Positions 48,635 through 62,087 of a stretch of 64,000 nt of DNA are shown here, one piece after another. This DNA is from Panorpa germanica. Taxonomy: Eukaryota; Arthropoda; Insecta; Mecoptera; Panorpidae. The stretch covers positions 25,278,535 to 25,342,534 of the forward strand of contig OY783203.1 of the NCBI GenBank assembly GCA_963678705.1, read 5' to 3'. Below the pieces are notes generated by a model, which saw nothing but the letters and a program-made list of their open reading frames with translations, was not told the origin of the DNA and did no database searches. Position 1 is the stretch's first letter. Every line of letters starts with the position of its first letter. Position numbers and translations under genes: made by a program.

Positions 48635-51614
48635 CAATACTCAATATCGCTGCCTATTTAGTATGTTGATTAAACGAAACATCATCCAAACTGAGAAAAT
48701 ATAACACCAATTCCAAGCACTTGATCTCAACAGGAAATACTATTGACCACTTTCTTGTCACCACATTTAAAGTCAACACAATCATTCAAGTTATGACTTG
48801 GTGCTTTTTCTTATATATATTTATTTAATTTAATTGACTTCGGCCTATTTCTGATGCTGACACCTACAATTTTCTATCTCGTATAAAAATATTAAAATAA
48901 TACAAAATATGTTTGGTTTCACCTTCTAATTATAAATAATAATTAATACAAAAACAGACCACTCTCGTTGTTTACCACATCACATCGATTTCTCTATTAT
49001 TGTTAAAAGAATTTAGCGATAAAGAATTACAAGGAAAAGTTGTCCAAGGTGATTCTTTATATGTAATATCGTGAAATTATTTTCATACTTGACGGAGTCG
49101 ATGTAGAAACTGAAAATTTATTATAGTTCATATAATTATTATTACTCTTATATATTATTTATATATAAGATATTTTAGGTATTGTAAATTTTTAAACAAA
49201 CTTATGTGTTACTGAAAACAAAGTCTTTTATTTTAGTAATTTACATACACATTATAATAATTACATTGTTTAACTTAAATCAGTCTATCCTACCTGAAAA
49301 CAAAGAAACGACATTGATTATTTAAATTGTCAATTTTTATCTAATATTATAATAACTTAACATTATGCACATTGAGTTCTGTCAGCTCCAAATTCAACTG
49401 TGTTGGCCATTGGCACACACTACAATTAAAGTACCTATAACTAATATACACCGTTATAAAGAAATATAATTTCTTTACATATATAATACTTCATTACCAT
49501 TTCGAGTGATAAATTGGATAACACGAGTTCTACTTCAGCTCAATTACATTTCGAGGATCCCAGGAAGAACTAGAATGCCAGTAGATATCTGTAATACAAT
49601 ATAAGCAGTGACCTGGGAGCAACACCCCCTAAGTCCGGGGCATAAAATGTGAATAACAGCTCCTTAATTAAAAAATAACTTTGAAGTGATACTACGTGTG
49701 TTGCCTAGCCTAAGGCGACTGTATCATGGGATTAACAGGACACGGGAGATGTAAATCGTTGGAATCGTTGTTTCTGCTTCTATTATAATTGTTTATTTCT
49801 TTGAAAGAAAGCTAAGGAAGTTAAGCTCATTACCTGGTACAATGTAACTTCAACTTGTTATGAAACAATTTAGATAACAATAAACATATTAAGGTAAAAT
49901 ATGACCTTGTTTCATTTACAACAGTTATAAATAGAAATGTCTGTTTCTCTACCTTGTTAATGTCAAGTATTCACAGTTAAGTACGAGTATTAGTAAAAAG
50001 GTTATTAAATTATTAATAAAAAAATAAATTTTATAAAAACTTTTTTTATTCGGTAAATAAGGTATCCACAGCAAATTAAATGCATTTATTATTCTCAATC
50101 ATTCCAATTTTTAATAATAATGCACACTTTGACCTTTGTTAATAACCTTTACCAAACTCTCTTAAGTAACCTCGGTACAATATAATGTAAAAATGATCTA
50201 TTTCTGGACTCAATGAGATTTATTCAAATCATCAAATCAAATAAAGCTCGTACTATGTAAGATTTGAAAAAGTTCTTAGATTTCTTTCAAAGCTTGTTTA
50301 ACTATTATTATGCATAATGGAATTGTTGCTCCTCTGTGTTATCTGCGTGGACTGCAATTGTGTTGTAACTAGCAAAGAGATTGTTCGGGTGTAGTTTAAT
50401 CTCCTATGTACATATTTATTGCAATGTTAATGTTAAATATCACGTACTCTATGAATATATACTTTTTTCTCTCCCTGTTATTGATCACAAATAAATCAAG
50501 TACAAAAGTATATTTTTATTGCACAAACTGGATTAAAAACGACTTCTTTATATATCTTAAAAGAATTTCTTCAATTTTTGTAAATTTTTAATTTTAGAAG
50601 ATGTGTATTTGTATACGATGTTTTTACAGAACTCCAGAATAATTTAAAAGAACGAACACTCACTTCTTTATTTATTTAGTATGGGTAAGAGTATGTTATC
50701 TATACTACTGGTTTTGAATTCACCAACAAACGGATTCAGTAGATCGTAGATACATAGTATAAAAACGTTATCAATATCAATGTGCGATTGCCAAGCGCTT
50801 TGAAAAATAATGAGAAATATGAGCCATGACCTCACTGGTCGTCTAAAATTCATCAATTTTAAAAATGACAGCCAAAGAATCAGGTTAAGACGTTGCCAAC
50901 TGAAGGCATCAAATTTAAGTATCCCAGTATTTGTGAAAGTCATTTTCGTTGATAAATAAATACGTTCAAATACATTAGGAAGTCGTCTGCCACTTGCCTT
51001 CGTTCTTTAGAAATAGGTGTAAGATAAATGGACTCAAATCTTTTTCGGAGGAGAGATATTTTTTGAAAAATAGTTTATTTAATGTATTCATATGTAACTA
51101 TATATGTTTAAGTTTCATTTCGAGATGATATTGATATCATCTTAAAGATGATTTTTACATGATATTGTGTTTCCATTTACTATCAGACTATAAAAGTATA
51201 TTCTTAAGTAAAAAGAAACTCTTTTTCTACTTAAGCCACTTCTGAGAAGTAACATAAAATATAACATCCAGAAAGCAAAAACTCAAAAGGAAATCCTAAA
51301 GAAAGGAAAATATTACACAGTTTTCAGAATAAGCTATTAAATAATGCATCTGTTTACTTATAAATATGGAAAATAGCACATTATATGAAATATGTATTTT
51401 CATATTCTTTAATAAGCTGCGTAGGTATAATGCAGCTTAGATAAAGGTCAGCTTATGGTATCGATTATGCATTGGTAAAACATTTTCCAGTTAGGTAACC
51501 ATTGGTTGAGGTCTACCTCTACAAACTTAATCATTGTAGTTTCATGCAATAAAAATTTGTAAAGTCCTAAATTCCATTGTAAAGCATATGAATTTGTAAA
51601 TTACAAGACAATAA
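48635..51614. other. Intronic stretch, nothing recognised
   Basis: No gene, RNA or mobile-element end is recognised. Confidence 0.4.
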
Positions 51615-52142
51615 GGGCGTCCGTACACGACGCGACTGGTTGCAAACCTTAGCCCCGAATCTACCCGAAGCGAATTTAATTGCAACGGTTGTTAGTGATC
51701 GAACTTGTATGCGTGTGAGATAAAACACAAGGAAAGGCACACGAGCCGGCTGATTGCAAACTAATCGCGAAACGAAGTTTTCAACGAGCATGAGCCATGT
51801 CGAGCCGTGTATCGTGACTCTATTTTTTAATTTGAATTTGAATTTTTGAATTTTTAACAATAGCAAAACAGGGAATTCTATTGTGTTATATTTGATTGTA
51901 TGTATGTATTTAAATATTTTTTAATAGTTGATGAAACCAACAATCCCCTGCGACCGAGAAATCTAGTCGCTGAATATATGCTCAAAACCAGTTTCAAATC
52001 AGTTTAGTTACGTTCGTGCCGTGTGCTTTATCTCACTCGTAAAGACGTTCGTTCTTTTACTAATAACACAGTTGTAATGACATTCGGTTCGGGCAGATTC
52101 GAGGCTAAGGTTTGCAACCAGTCGCGTCGTGTGCGTACGCCC
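51615..52142 (-). mobile_element. PIF/Harbinger-like MITE family P, copy 2
   Basis: The ends GGGCGTCCGTACACGACGCG and the complement of GGGCGTACGCACACGACGCG are extended by ACTGGTTGCAAACC on both sides. TAA flanks both ends (51612-51614 and 52143-52145). The right half carries GATTCGGGC-type and CACGGCACGAACG-type blocks in the orientation opposite to copies 1 and 3. It lacks their hAT-derived AAATAC segment. Confidence 0.85.
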
Positions 52143-52145
52143 TAA

Positions 52146-54099
52146 GTGACGTGACTCCATATATCTTTAACTATGTTAACTATGATATGGAAAGACGTTA
52201 TCAATAAAATCAAAATCAATAATTGCTCTTTGTTAAATTCAATTGTGCCTCAAGTGCGTCACTGATAATTCGGACCGGACTTAACAATCATTCCGTTTTT
52301 TGAAGGTGTTCCACATGTACACATTACTCTTCTACATTGCTTCGTCGCGTCTCCTTCTGCCTTATTTGTATTATAATAATGTCTATAAAATTATAATATA
52401 ATTACATGAAACCTTTATTATACTCATACCAGTCCCATACCAGTCCCGTACCTGTTGACCTGTATGTCAAACAGAATTTAACCTTGACCGCTAAACACTA
52501 TGAACTTGACTGTACTTGTCGTTTAATTAAATTTTAAATATTAACTCTCAAAATCCAGTGATTGTCAAACGCTGTGAAAAGCTGTGTTATCCCATCGATA
52601 GGACATCAAAGAATGTTGACACCACACTGCGAATCAAATAACGGCGAACACTTTTCAATGAGCAAACCGATAACATGTGTTCATCGGACGGTCGCATCTA
52701 ACGCTATTTTAATTACGTAATAATTAGACTTTTTCAATGCAAATTTTGTTAACATAGGTTGTTGTTATGAGAATGTTGGAAGTACTGTTTGAGATCAAAA
52801 CCTCATTTTTCACATGAATAAATGACTCTTTCAATTGAGTTTAAATGAATTATTATTCGTTTAACTGCCTTATTTCCGATACTTGTGTATAGAATGTCTA
52901 CTTAATGTGCCTGTTTAGGGACATTAGGGGTTCCCTAGGAGTTTCATGGTCAACCTACGAAACTTGTTTGTAATTTGGGTACATCAAGAAAATAATTGAT
53001 GCGCACTTCTATTTATCGGCTAGTCTCACAATCGCAGAAATAAGAAAATAATGCTAAGGTGTCGTTTTTTAGATCTGACAACATTGCATTCTGATGCAAA
53101 CTAAAACACGACTTGTTTACTTCTCTTACTGATCTCTACTCACGACCTTTTACTTTGCTGCGTGTTTATGATATTTTAAACTTCCCGCGTAATGCAACGT
53201 TGTCAAGTCGCAATCGTCTAGTTTAATCTTATTTTATGAAAAATGAATTCCGCATGCTGTATCTTTTTTACAGTATAATATTTGTCATATTCTCAATTAA
53301 CGATTCTAAGTTTTTCAAAACAATCGTAAGAAAATTTACTATTGTTATATCACAAAACATCTGTGTCAACATAGGTCGGTGTAAGATTCGTATTTAAAAC
53401 TGCAAAATAACAGTCAATATCTATAAACTTAATACCGGTGTTTTGAAACTTTTTCTACATATTAAGGACATTATTAAATATATATATTTATTAAAGTTTT
53501 CAAAAAAATCGTAAGAAAAGTGATTTCTTGAGAACGTCCTTAAGCTAAAACATAAATAATAATAATAATATAACGATTCTAGTAATGTTTGTAATCTGAG
53601 GTACTTTGAAATAATCGGTTAATGCCTACAGGTTGTTTGCAAGCGGGACATTATTTTACTTTTTACCTTTCTTATATTTCCTTGGCACAAAGTTATCAAA
53701 ACAAAGTATATATTTTTCACATGCTGGTTATCAGGAATTCACACCTGTAATATCCAACTTATCCAACAACAAACATTTTCATAAAATTATAAAAAATGTT
53801 ATCTTACAGTAGGTTAATTATTATTTGTCGTTGATCTGTACCTACCACTAAGGAAATACGAGCAATAAGTATCTGCACCAGGTTCAGAACTTTAGAAAAT
53901 TCGAAAATTTTACCAAAAAATGTAGATTCCGAACCAACGATTGAATCGATGCCTCAATAACTATATATATTGATTTATTTTGTATTTTTAGATTCAATTC
54001 CCAGAGATATATTCTGAGATATATTTTCTGAATGTGGTTGTTGTTTCGGTTCATTGATAGTATGAATTCTGTACGGAACGGTATCCAGTTAGTGAAAAA
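52146..54099. other. Intronic stretch, nothing recognised
   Basis: No gene, RNA or clear mobile-element end is recognised. Confidence 0.4.
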
Positions 54100-54253
54100 T
54101 AACGATTTAAACGAAATTTTTCCAATAAAATAACGGAACTTTTCAATACCTTAAAAGAACGTTATTTTACGATTTGTATAACTAAAGGAAATTTTCACAA
54201 CCTTCCAAAATAACGTAACAGAAAAGTAACGGGCCATTCCAATCCCTGCAGTG
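54100..54253 (-). mobile_element. Possible hAT end fragment
   Basis: On the minus strand the segment starts CACTGCAGGGATTGGAATGG and continues with repeated AACGTTATTTT/CGTTATTTTGG motifs. CAGGGATTGGAATGG is a common style of hAT terminus. The opposite end and target duplication were not found, so this is a tentative solo end. Confidence 0.3.
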
Positions 54254-57200
54254 TAAATAAATTATCGTAAAGATATTTACCATTATTAAACAGACTCCTA
54301 CACATCATTTTGTTGACAGATTATAAACTAAATGGGAATTAAATTTATGTCCATGTACATACATAACATAAATACCCAGCAAAGTACACTTTAGTGCTGC
54401 ATACAGTCAGTGTACTACTACGAAGTATATAATGGAGTTATACTATATACAGTGATTGCGAACCTATGCCCCACGCGTAGATTATTATAAACTAGTTTTT
54501 TTATCATAATATTTACGAAGGCTACACTTTTTACATGATAGCTTTTTTAAATCTCACACGATAAAAAAAAAATTAACAACAATTGACTACTTCTCAAAAC
54601 GGTTCATCATCACGGTGCTATGTATTTGTGTCTCAAATTTATCAAAATATTAGAAGTAAAGTAAAAGGAATGTAAAGTAAAAGATAGCATATAAAGCGTC
54701 TAGATGTTAAAGGATGTAAGTGACAAAAGTAAAATCCTTCAGAAAACGAGTGTTAAGTTATGATCGTATGGACTTTTTCGTTCAGTAGGTTTTAGAATTC
54801 ACGCTAAAGAATTAAAATCTGTCCAAGTTTTCACTTAAATCTCTGTGCCACTAAATAGTTTAGCAGATCTTGTATCGTTTGCGCGTGTTATCTTAAATTT
54901 TCAAAATTTGTCACTTACATCCCTTTGCTTCTAGACGCCTCATATGTACCTACCTATATTTTTCAAACATCTTTGATTACTTAATATTTTGTTAGATGAT
55001 ACCGGACCATAATTATATTTTCTGGATTTGGTTGTTATCAAGTTAAATTGATTATGTACATATATAATCACAAACTTATTAGACAGTAGTACGGGTATAA
55101 TAATCCACGACACCACAAAAACTGCCAACAAAGTATAAGAGGTCGTTGGTGATAGGATTCAGCATCGGAAACAGGCCAACGTTAAATAAATTTCAAGTAA
55201 TTTAAAAAAATTAATAATATGTAATAATCGTTAAATTCGTTAAATATTTCGTCTCTACGTTTCAAATTTAGCGGGTTAATAAGTTTCAACTTTTAGGAAC
55301 TTAGCAAACTTTTTTCAGACGTGTATTTTAACTTTTTATATAAGAAAAATTTGCTCTTAGGCCTGGGCTATCTTAGATCAGTATCCTGAACGAAACTATT
55401 GAAGCATTTGTTTTGCATTGAATGTAGAATTGCCTATTAAGTTTTTACATTTACGATATAAATTAGTGTTCGTAACAGATTGGTTTAGAAATATATGAAG
55501 CATAAAGATTAGAATAGTCTTTAAAAGTTAAGTATATGTATATAAAACCAAACGAAATACGGTAGTACGCCATGGTCGTAAGGCTAATATCTCTCTGTCT
55601 ATCTCTCTTACGCAACCGCAATTATAATTAGCGCTCTCTTCTATCTCCGAGACTAAAATCAATCTGACTACTATTAAACAACTGAATTTCTGTTTTGCAA
55701 ATTAATTTTAGGTTCTTTGATAGCTTAATTATATCATAAAATAAAAATAGTTAGAAAATAATATTTCTTTTTACTTTTAAAATAGTGTCGGCATTGATTT
55801 ATCAACGAGAAATGTGTTTGACACGTTAGGTTTATATTCTCAAAAGAATTATAAAAAAGAAGATTATAAAAAAAATATTCGTAATAAAATGATTTGAAAA
55901 TATGCAATTTGTACCTACTCAAATTGGCCTACTCACAGGTAAAAGCAACTACTCCCAGGTGCTAGAAAAATATAAAAAAATCAGCCATAATAAAATGATC
56001 CGTCGAAAAGTTGCTAGCTCCTTATACTATAATCATAAACTGTGTCTGTGTTGAGTGAGGCTGTATGGACCGGAGACAAACGGTTTATTGACGATAAAAC
56101 TTGTTCACAGCTCTGGCTGTATTGTTTTAACTATCAGAGAGAAATTTTATGTGAAAAGGATTTGTTTTATTTTAATTATTTACGAGTAATTAGATATTTT
56201 TGTATTGTTATTAAATTGTCGGATTATAGTTTAATGATCAATATATTAATATCAAGTAATATTATTAAAATTACAAAAGACAAACATAATTGGAAAAATT
56301 TCGAATAATTGCAAATTTCGATTTCTTATCCATATAAAAAGCGACATAGTCAAATATCTCAAAAATTTTCTCGAAAAAATTAGTCTGATAAATAATTATT
56401 TAAATGTCGATAATTAATAATGATGGATTTCGGATGTGGGAGTCGGATTTCGACAGAAAGGAAGCTATGCAACTTAAGGACCTAAACTTGTCATTAAATT
56501 AAAGAGTGAAGAAGTTAAATTAAAAATGAATGATGTTTAGAGTGGGGACTCAGGCACTCTGAGGATTTGGAGAACAACGAACGAATAACCATAAGTAATT
56601 AACATTCTCCACTAAATGATATTTAAGATTTGATAATACTTAGATCTTTTTTAATTAGCTTTTCACTGCGAATTGTTACAATAATACTAAAATAATTATT
56701 ACCGAATTTATGTAGCGTAGTAAATGTGGAACATGCGGCATTTAAAATGCTGTTAATGAAACTAGTCATTTTTTTGCCATTTATATTAATTATATATGAC
56801 TTCCGAGTTCCGATGTACAGCAGCGGCTAGGACGTGTGAAACGATGGACGGTGTTCATGCGGTTGCCGCAACACCGGCACCGCTTATTCTTATGATGTGA
56901 TAACGTCTGTATGAATATGATCCGTTATTAATTAACATACGAGCATGTAGGCGGAAAGCCGCCATTTTATTTGGTCATTTAATCAATACTACAACCATGA
57001 TAAAACAGAAATTTTCTTCATTAATTGTGGTTTAGCTCTTATTTCCTGTGATGAATCACGGTTGATTAGTATTTCACTTTATTTATAATCAAGTTCACTA
57101 TGATTTGTTTTCCAAAAAGATTGAATCAATTTCTTGAATCATTGTTCTTTTTTATCGGAAATTTAAAAAGAAGGTAATTTGATTTATGAATGAAACAATA

Positions 57201-58465
57201 AATGAATAACTACATTTGTTTTTAGTTGTAGATCGTTATTTGTCGTTGTAGTCGTTACTATATTGTAGATATTTTATTTTTTATAGTTTGTTTTTGAGTA
57301 GAAAATGAAATCTTTGTTTGTCATTTTGTTTTATTATACCTTTTACTTGTACTGTTTGGCTCTTCCTTATTACTTTTTATTTTGGATGTGTAACACTAGG
57401 ACTTACTTAAAAAAGAAAGGTACGTTGTAATGGCAATCGCCATAATGGAGCCAACCAATATTATCATCGAAGAAGTGATCTCTTTAAAATTAATATCACT
57501 AATAAGTAAATTCATTTTAAAGTTACCAAAATATTTGAAATTACGTTTGATTGTCTTTTTTAGTTTAAAAATGAAGCAGTTAAATAATAAAACTTAAAGT
57601 CATAATCTTCTGAACTGTAAACAGTAAACCGATAGAGTCAACAAGCAGGTAACAATATTACATTTGCAGAATGAGTTCCACGCCGCACGCAGAAACCCTC
57701 GTCATACGTCACCACCCCCCAATGTTCGTCCACACCTTGTACTCGTACAAGCTCACCATTTATGATTACAAATGTGTCCAGGTATTCGTTTAAATTCTAA
57801 ATACTACCTAAGGCGAACATCGACCTAACAAACAAAATTTGTACAATGCGCTTGGCCATTGTGCACTATTCTGATATTCTGCATTATTAAATTTGTGTTC
57901 AATGAACAGCTTTTCAAATTTTTGTTCTCCTGTTAGAGTAGGATTGGATCAGATGGAATGTCTAAGAATATAATAATAATTTAATATAAGCTACAAAATG
58001 CTGTAAGTTCTAACACTGAAAGTAGAGTAATACAAATAAAACAGATAATAGCATTTTTACATGTTGAATGATTAATTCTGGTTTCGTTGTCTTTTCCATT
58101 ATTCTCAGTGCCCATCCTAGAGAAATTTGTTAATTTATATTACTCTTGTTATTCAGCTTCCAGTTTTTAGCTATTCCTATTTTGTTTTACAAATAAAACA
58201 AAGATGCTGTATTCGCGTACCGCAATCCAGGTCAATCAGCCTTGGTTTGTCTGCCATTCTAGGGACTAATCAACCTGGTATTTTGCATTTTAAACATTTT
58301 GAAGATAAAACACCTAAATAAAATCCCGCAAATATGAATACAATAGCAATTTGACAACTCCACCCATGCTTATATCATCCCTTTCAGCATATTCAATCAT
58401 TAGTAATATATATTTGACGGAAAATGCACTGGATCTGGTAAACGAAATATACTGGTAACATTTAA
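54254..58465. other. Intronic stretch; GC-richer exon-like patch at 57670-57781
   Basis: The patch follows a CATTTGCAG acceptor-like site and ends before a GTATTC donor-like site, with CCGCACGCAG and CACCACCCCCC inside. In the frame that would continue PDZ-GEF it meets a stop. Nothing else is recognised, and frames at 56042-56308 and 58127-58321 look like chance. Confidence 0.35.
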
Positions 58466-58850
58466 GCCGTCCGCACATCGGTCCGAATCTGCCCGAACCG
58501 AATGAGAATGCAACTGTGTATATTGTTAGTGGGAGTGAGATAACACACACGGCACGAACGAAACTAAACTGATTTGATATTGGTTTTGAGCGACTATGTT
58601 TCTTGGTCGCACGGCAATTACGTTGCATGCTTTTGATTTTGACATCATGAGCAGAGATGTGCACAAATACTATTCAAAAGTATTGAAATACATACATACA
58701 TACAAATACCTCATAATATCCCCTATTATGCTATTGTTGAAAATTCTATTGAGTCACGAAACACGGTTCGACATGGCTCATTTTTCGTTTTCGTTGGAAA
58801 CTTCGTTGCGGGACTAGTTTGCAATCAGTCGACCCGTGAGCTCATAGGCC
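58466..58850 (+). mobile_element. PIF/Harbinger-like MITE family P, copy 3
   Basis: The element begins GCCGTCCGCACATCGGTCCG after TAA and ends GTGAGCTCATAGGCC before TTA. It shares with copy 1 the CACGGCACGAACGAAACTAA block, the GCAGAGATGTGCACAAATAC block and the TTTGCAATCAGTCGACCCGT right end. About 20 bp of the left terminal region (the TTGCAAACCTTAGCC part) is deleted. Confidence 0.8.
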
Positions 58851-59996
58851 TTAGTAACTTTTTTAACCGATAGTTGCAAGTGTACTTAAATGATCTAGTT
58901 TTGTCCAAACTAATCCATTGAGTAAAGGTTGAAAGCTATACGAAGTAGAGAAGAAGTTTAAAATGAAGATTGATTGTAATCACTTAAATATGTCTTAAGT
59001 CAGGATTGACCCTTTTACATGATGAAACAAAAAATTGCTGCCAACTCTAAATACGCGTTTGGCCTTTCTCTAATGACGTTATTATCGTAATAAATATTAA
59101 ATTCGTAAAGCCCTTTGTTGTGTGAGTAGCCTGTGTTTTGTAGCACTTATGAGCTTATGAGCGTATGTTTCCAGTTTTCATTGGTAATAAGCAGACGTCT
59201 ATGGAAAACGTACTGCAGTCTGCAGATTCAGTGCAGTTCAACTTGTCTTCACTCTGCGGTGCCAATTTATGCAAAACCACTGCAAAACTAATATAAAGGA
59301 GCTTACTAAGGAGTTTTTTTTGCTCCATGAGATTAACGAATATTGTAGTTTAATTTTGAACACATTCCACAAATATAAATAATATCTAATCTATCTAATA
59401 AGGTGATCAAGAGTGTCATCGATGTTGACGCCTTTTTGAAAAGATATAAAACATCTTTCATACAAACACAAAATTTGTTTTGTGTAGAGAAGTTAAACCA
59501 GTGCCATCCGATCGAACTGTCAAACGATTTTGGTTTCTATCCTCCGCAGATCTGATTATCAAGTTCATGTTGATAATCTAATAAGCAGTTTCATTGAAGA
59601 ATGCGTAGCGTGCGGTGCGGGGTGCCTGGTGCCATGTTTAACAAGACTAAGCTAAATAAATCACGATGCTAAACTTTTTGACAAATAGAACGTTTTAAGA
59701 ATAATTTTATCACAAGTTAAATATTATTAGCATATTATTATATTAGAATTATATTTTAATAATTTGACTTAAATCAATTTATTTAGTTTTACAGTTAATA
59801 AAGTTACTTGGTGAAGTACACGTACAGTTTTGACAGCTTGGATTTTAATTTCCATATGGGTGGGAGGGTTTTGTAGATGGAAAAAACCCAATTATTAGTA
59901 AATGTCGTGGTTGTTATTTCTTATCAACTATCATATATAATATTGTATTTACCAAGAATATACGGTTCAATCGTAAACGTATCTTAATAGATTGAT
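58851..59996. other. Intronic stretch, nothing recognised
   Basis: No gene, RNA or mobile-element end is recognised. Confidence 0.4.
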
Positions 59997-60134
59997 CAGT
60001 GGCAGAACTACTATACAGCAAGAATTCGGGCGGAAGTGCTCGAAGTCTGAAGTAAAATTAGGCACAAAAGAAACACATACTTTATGTGTTTATTGAATTT
60101 CTAGAAAATATAAATATTTCTAATTCCGCCACTG
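59997..60134. mobile_element. Short hAT-like MITE
   Basis: The left end CAGTGGCAGAACTA and the complemented right end CAGTGGCGGAATTAG form hAT-style inverted repeats around a 138-bp element. The flanking octamers AGATTGAT and AGATATTG match only in their first four bases. No coding sequence is present. Confidence 0.6.
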
Positions 60135-61883
60135 AGATATTGATATTAAAAATATCGCCACAGTTTCCTTAAATAAATTAACATTATGTCACCAAATGTA
60201 CTAATATAATCTATTTAAAGGTAATTAGTATTCTCCCTATAGTTGGAAATGCCAGAACTTTTACGGTCCCAATATACAAGTAGTTGATTTGTTCTCCGAA
60301 TGCCCTTTTGGAGTGATGAGTGATCAGATGGCTCTTTAATCTTAAATTACACCCAGTGTCTATTTGACTTAAGTGAGGGGAATGGCCAGGTGTTTGGGAA
60401 TCCCTGATTGCAACGATTATGTTTGATACGTAATTTTATGAGACGTTTATAAATTAAGTAATCATCGTAATTTATGGATACAAGATTTTAATTAGGTAGT
60501 TCCGTTTTCATTATTAACCTTAATGTTTCCAAGAAATAGAATGAGGAAATGTTACTTTATAAATTATTTATATTTGTATTAAAATGATTGTGTATACATA
60601 AATTAAATAAACATGTTCTTAATAAAGATAAGGAGACGGTGACAGTGACGTTTGAACACTATTGCAAGACACAATTTACGAGTATTGCGATAGATAGAGT
60701 AGTAGTATGTAGTACAAACGAAACGAGTAACCAAACACACAACCTTAACCTTATATGATCAAAATAATAATAAAGGTTATCAATTGTTTATGTTAAATAA
60801 CACATAAATGTTCAAAAATAAACAGTTCAAACATTTACAACAAAAAAATAATGACGTAAAGCAATTCGCTGCATATTGCCGGATGCTTCTGCTTTCGTAT
60901 GGCCCGGCCCCGACCCCCGCTTCCCGCTCTGGCCCATGTGACGCAAATTATGTAGAATTGTAGTACTACTCTGTGTTCTAAAGGGGACCTAACATACTCT
61001 ACATGCATGTGTATATTAACGCACACATGAAAAAAAAATCACTATGTATTATAAATATTATTTAAAAAAAGGGACGCAGGGCGTGCGGGACGTACTTATT
61101 TCCGGAACACGCTTTGAACACAGATATCTGACTTTCTTATCAGTGTACGAGTCTTTCTAATACATGACACATTTTATTTCATAATTTAAATCAAACAGTG
61201 AGCTTCACGGAGACTGTTTAAACGCCAAACACCCAAGTCACAGAGACTGGGCTGGGCGTTGAGCATTGATTAATCTAAATTAATAAGAAATTTTTTTAAT
61301 TATCAATTAGTCTTTTTTTATCGATGTGTTATCTTTGAAATGTTTATTAGTCGTCGGGCAACATAATAATACTAAGTGTTTTTAAACATCAATGTGGAAT
61401 TTTGATTGTCAGAAACAGTCACAAATAGTTAATTTAGTGATTAGTGAAATTAGTGATTGTTCAAGTGAATTAGTCAAGTTATCAATTTGTTGTTACTTGG
61501 TGTTTATAAAATCATGAGATTTGATTTAGTGTGTCATGTTCAGTATTTATTCCGAGTGATTTTTGCTGCATATCCCAGCATCAGTTTTGAATGACTAACG
61601 GATTCGTTTAACGACACAAAACACATGTTGTACAGATACCAAGTGCAAAACATAACGGCGAAACGACATTACGTCTATAAACATTTTTTGACAAGTTCCA
61701 TTAATTAACTGTTTCAAATTATTAATTTTGACTAATTTCGTTTCATATAAAAAACATAATTAACCACAATAATAATTTCAATAGAAATATGATGACAAAA
61801 TAATTTAATTAGCAAAATGATTTTTTTAACTTAAACAATTAATTATAATTAACTAATACATCCGTAATCCGGGAAACGGAACA
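60135..61883. other. Intronic stretch; possible promoter/5' UTR in its right part
   Basis: Two GC-richer patches lie at 60880-60950 and 61060-61110. From about 61390 the sequence has repeated AGTGATTAGTGAAATTAGTG motifs and no long frame, as might be seen in a 5' leader for the candidate ATG at 61884. A TATAAA occurs near 61505. None of this proves a promoter. Confidence 0.35.
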
Positions 61884-62087
61884 ATGTTGAAACACGTTTT
61901 TAGAAAATATGGATTTCAATTAGAATCCACTTTAATAAATGAAAATGGGACAATGAACACTGGCACTCGGAAAACTTCTGCACCAGTTTTAATGCGTAAT
62001 CGCGATTCAAATTCGAGTTACAATAAAACGCGTTCAAGATTACACTCCCGGTCTTGGCATGGCAATCCCGGAAACACGGACACGGAG
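61884..62087 (+). CDS. Candidate alternative first coding exon of PDZ-GEF
   Basis: The ATG at 61884 has a favourable context (GGAACAATG). The frame gives MLKHVFRKYGFQLESTLINE then NGTMNTGTRKTSAPVLMRNR, DSNSSYNKTRSRLHSRSWHG and NPGNTDTE. GAG at 62085-62087 is followed by GTAGCT, a possible donor, and 62087 is a codon end. The next recognised acceptor, at 63659, also opens on a codon boundary, so splicing would give NTDTE-IDYPEGQ with no frame change. The predicted isoform would start downstream of the first cNBD. Vertebrate RAPGEF2 is also known with shorter N-terminal forms starting after this domain, which makes the idea plausible. The donor is weaker than GTAAGT. Unspliced, the frame ends at 62115. 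It resembles no known domain and may be a chance frame. Confidence 0.4.

Noticed and set aside
58314-58664. 116-codon minus-strand open frame
   Set aside because: It runs through the P-family MITE at 58466-58850. The same KPISNQFSFVRAV-like piece appears in the copy at 32092, so it is a repeat by-product.
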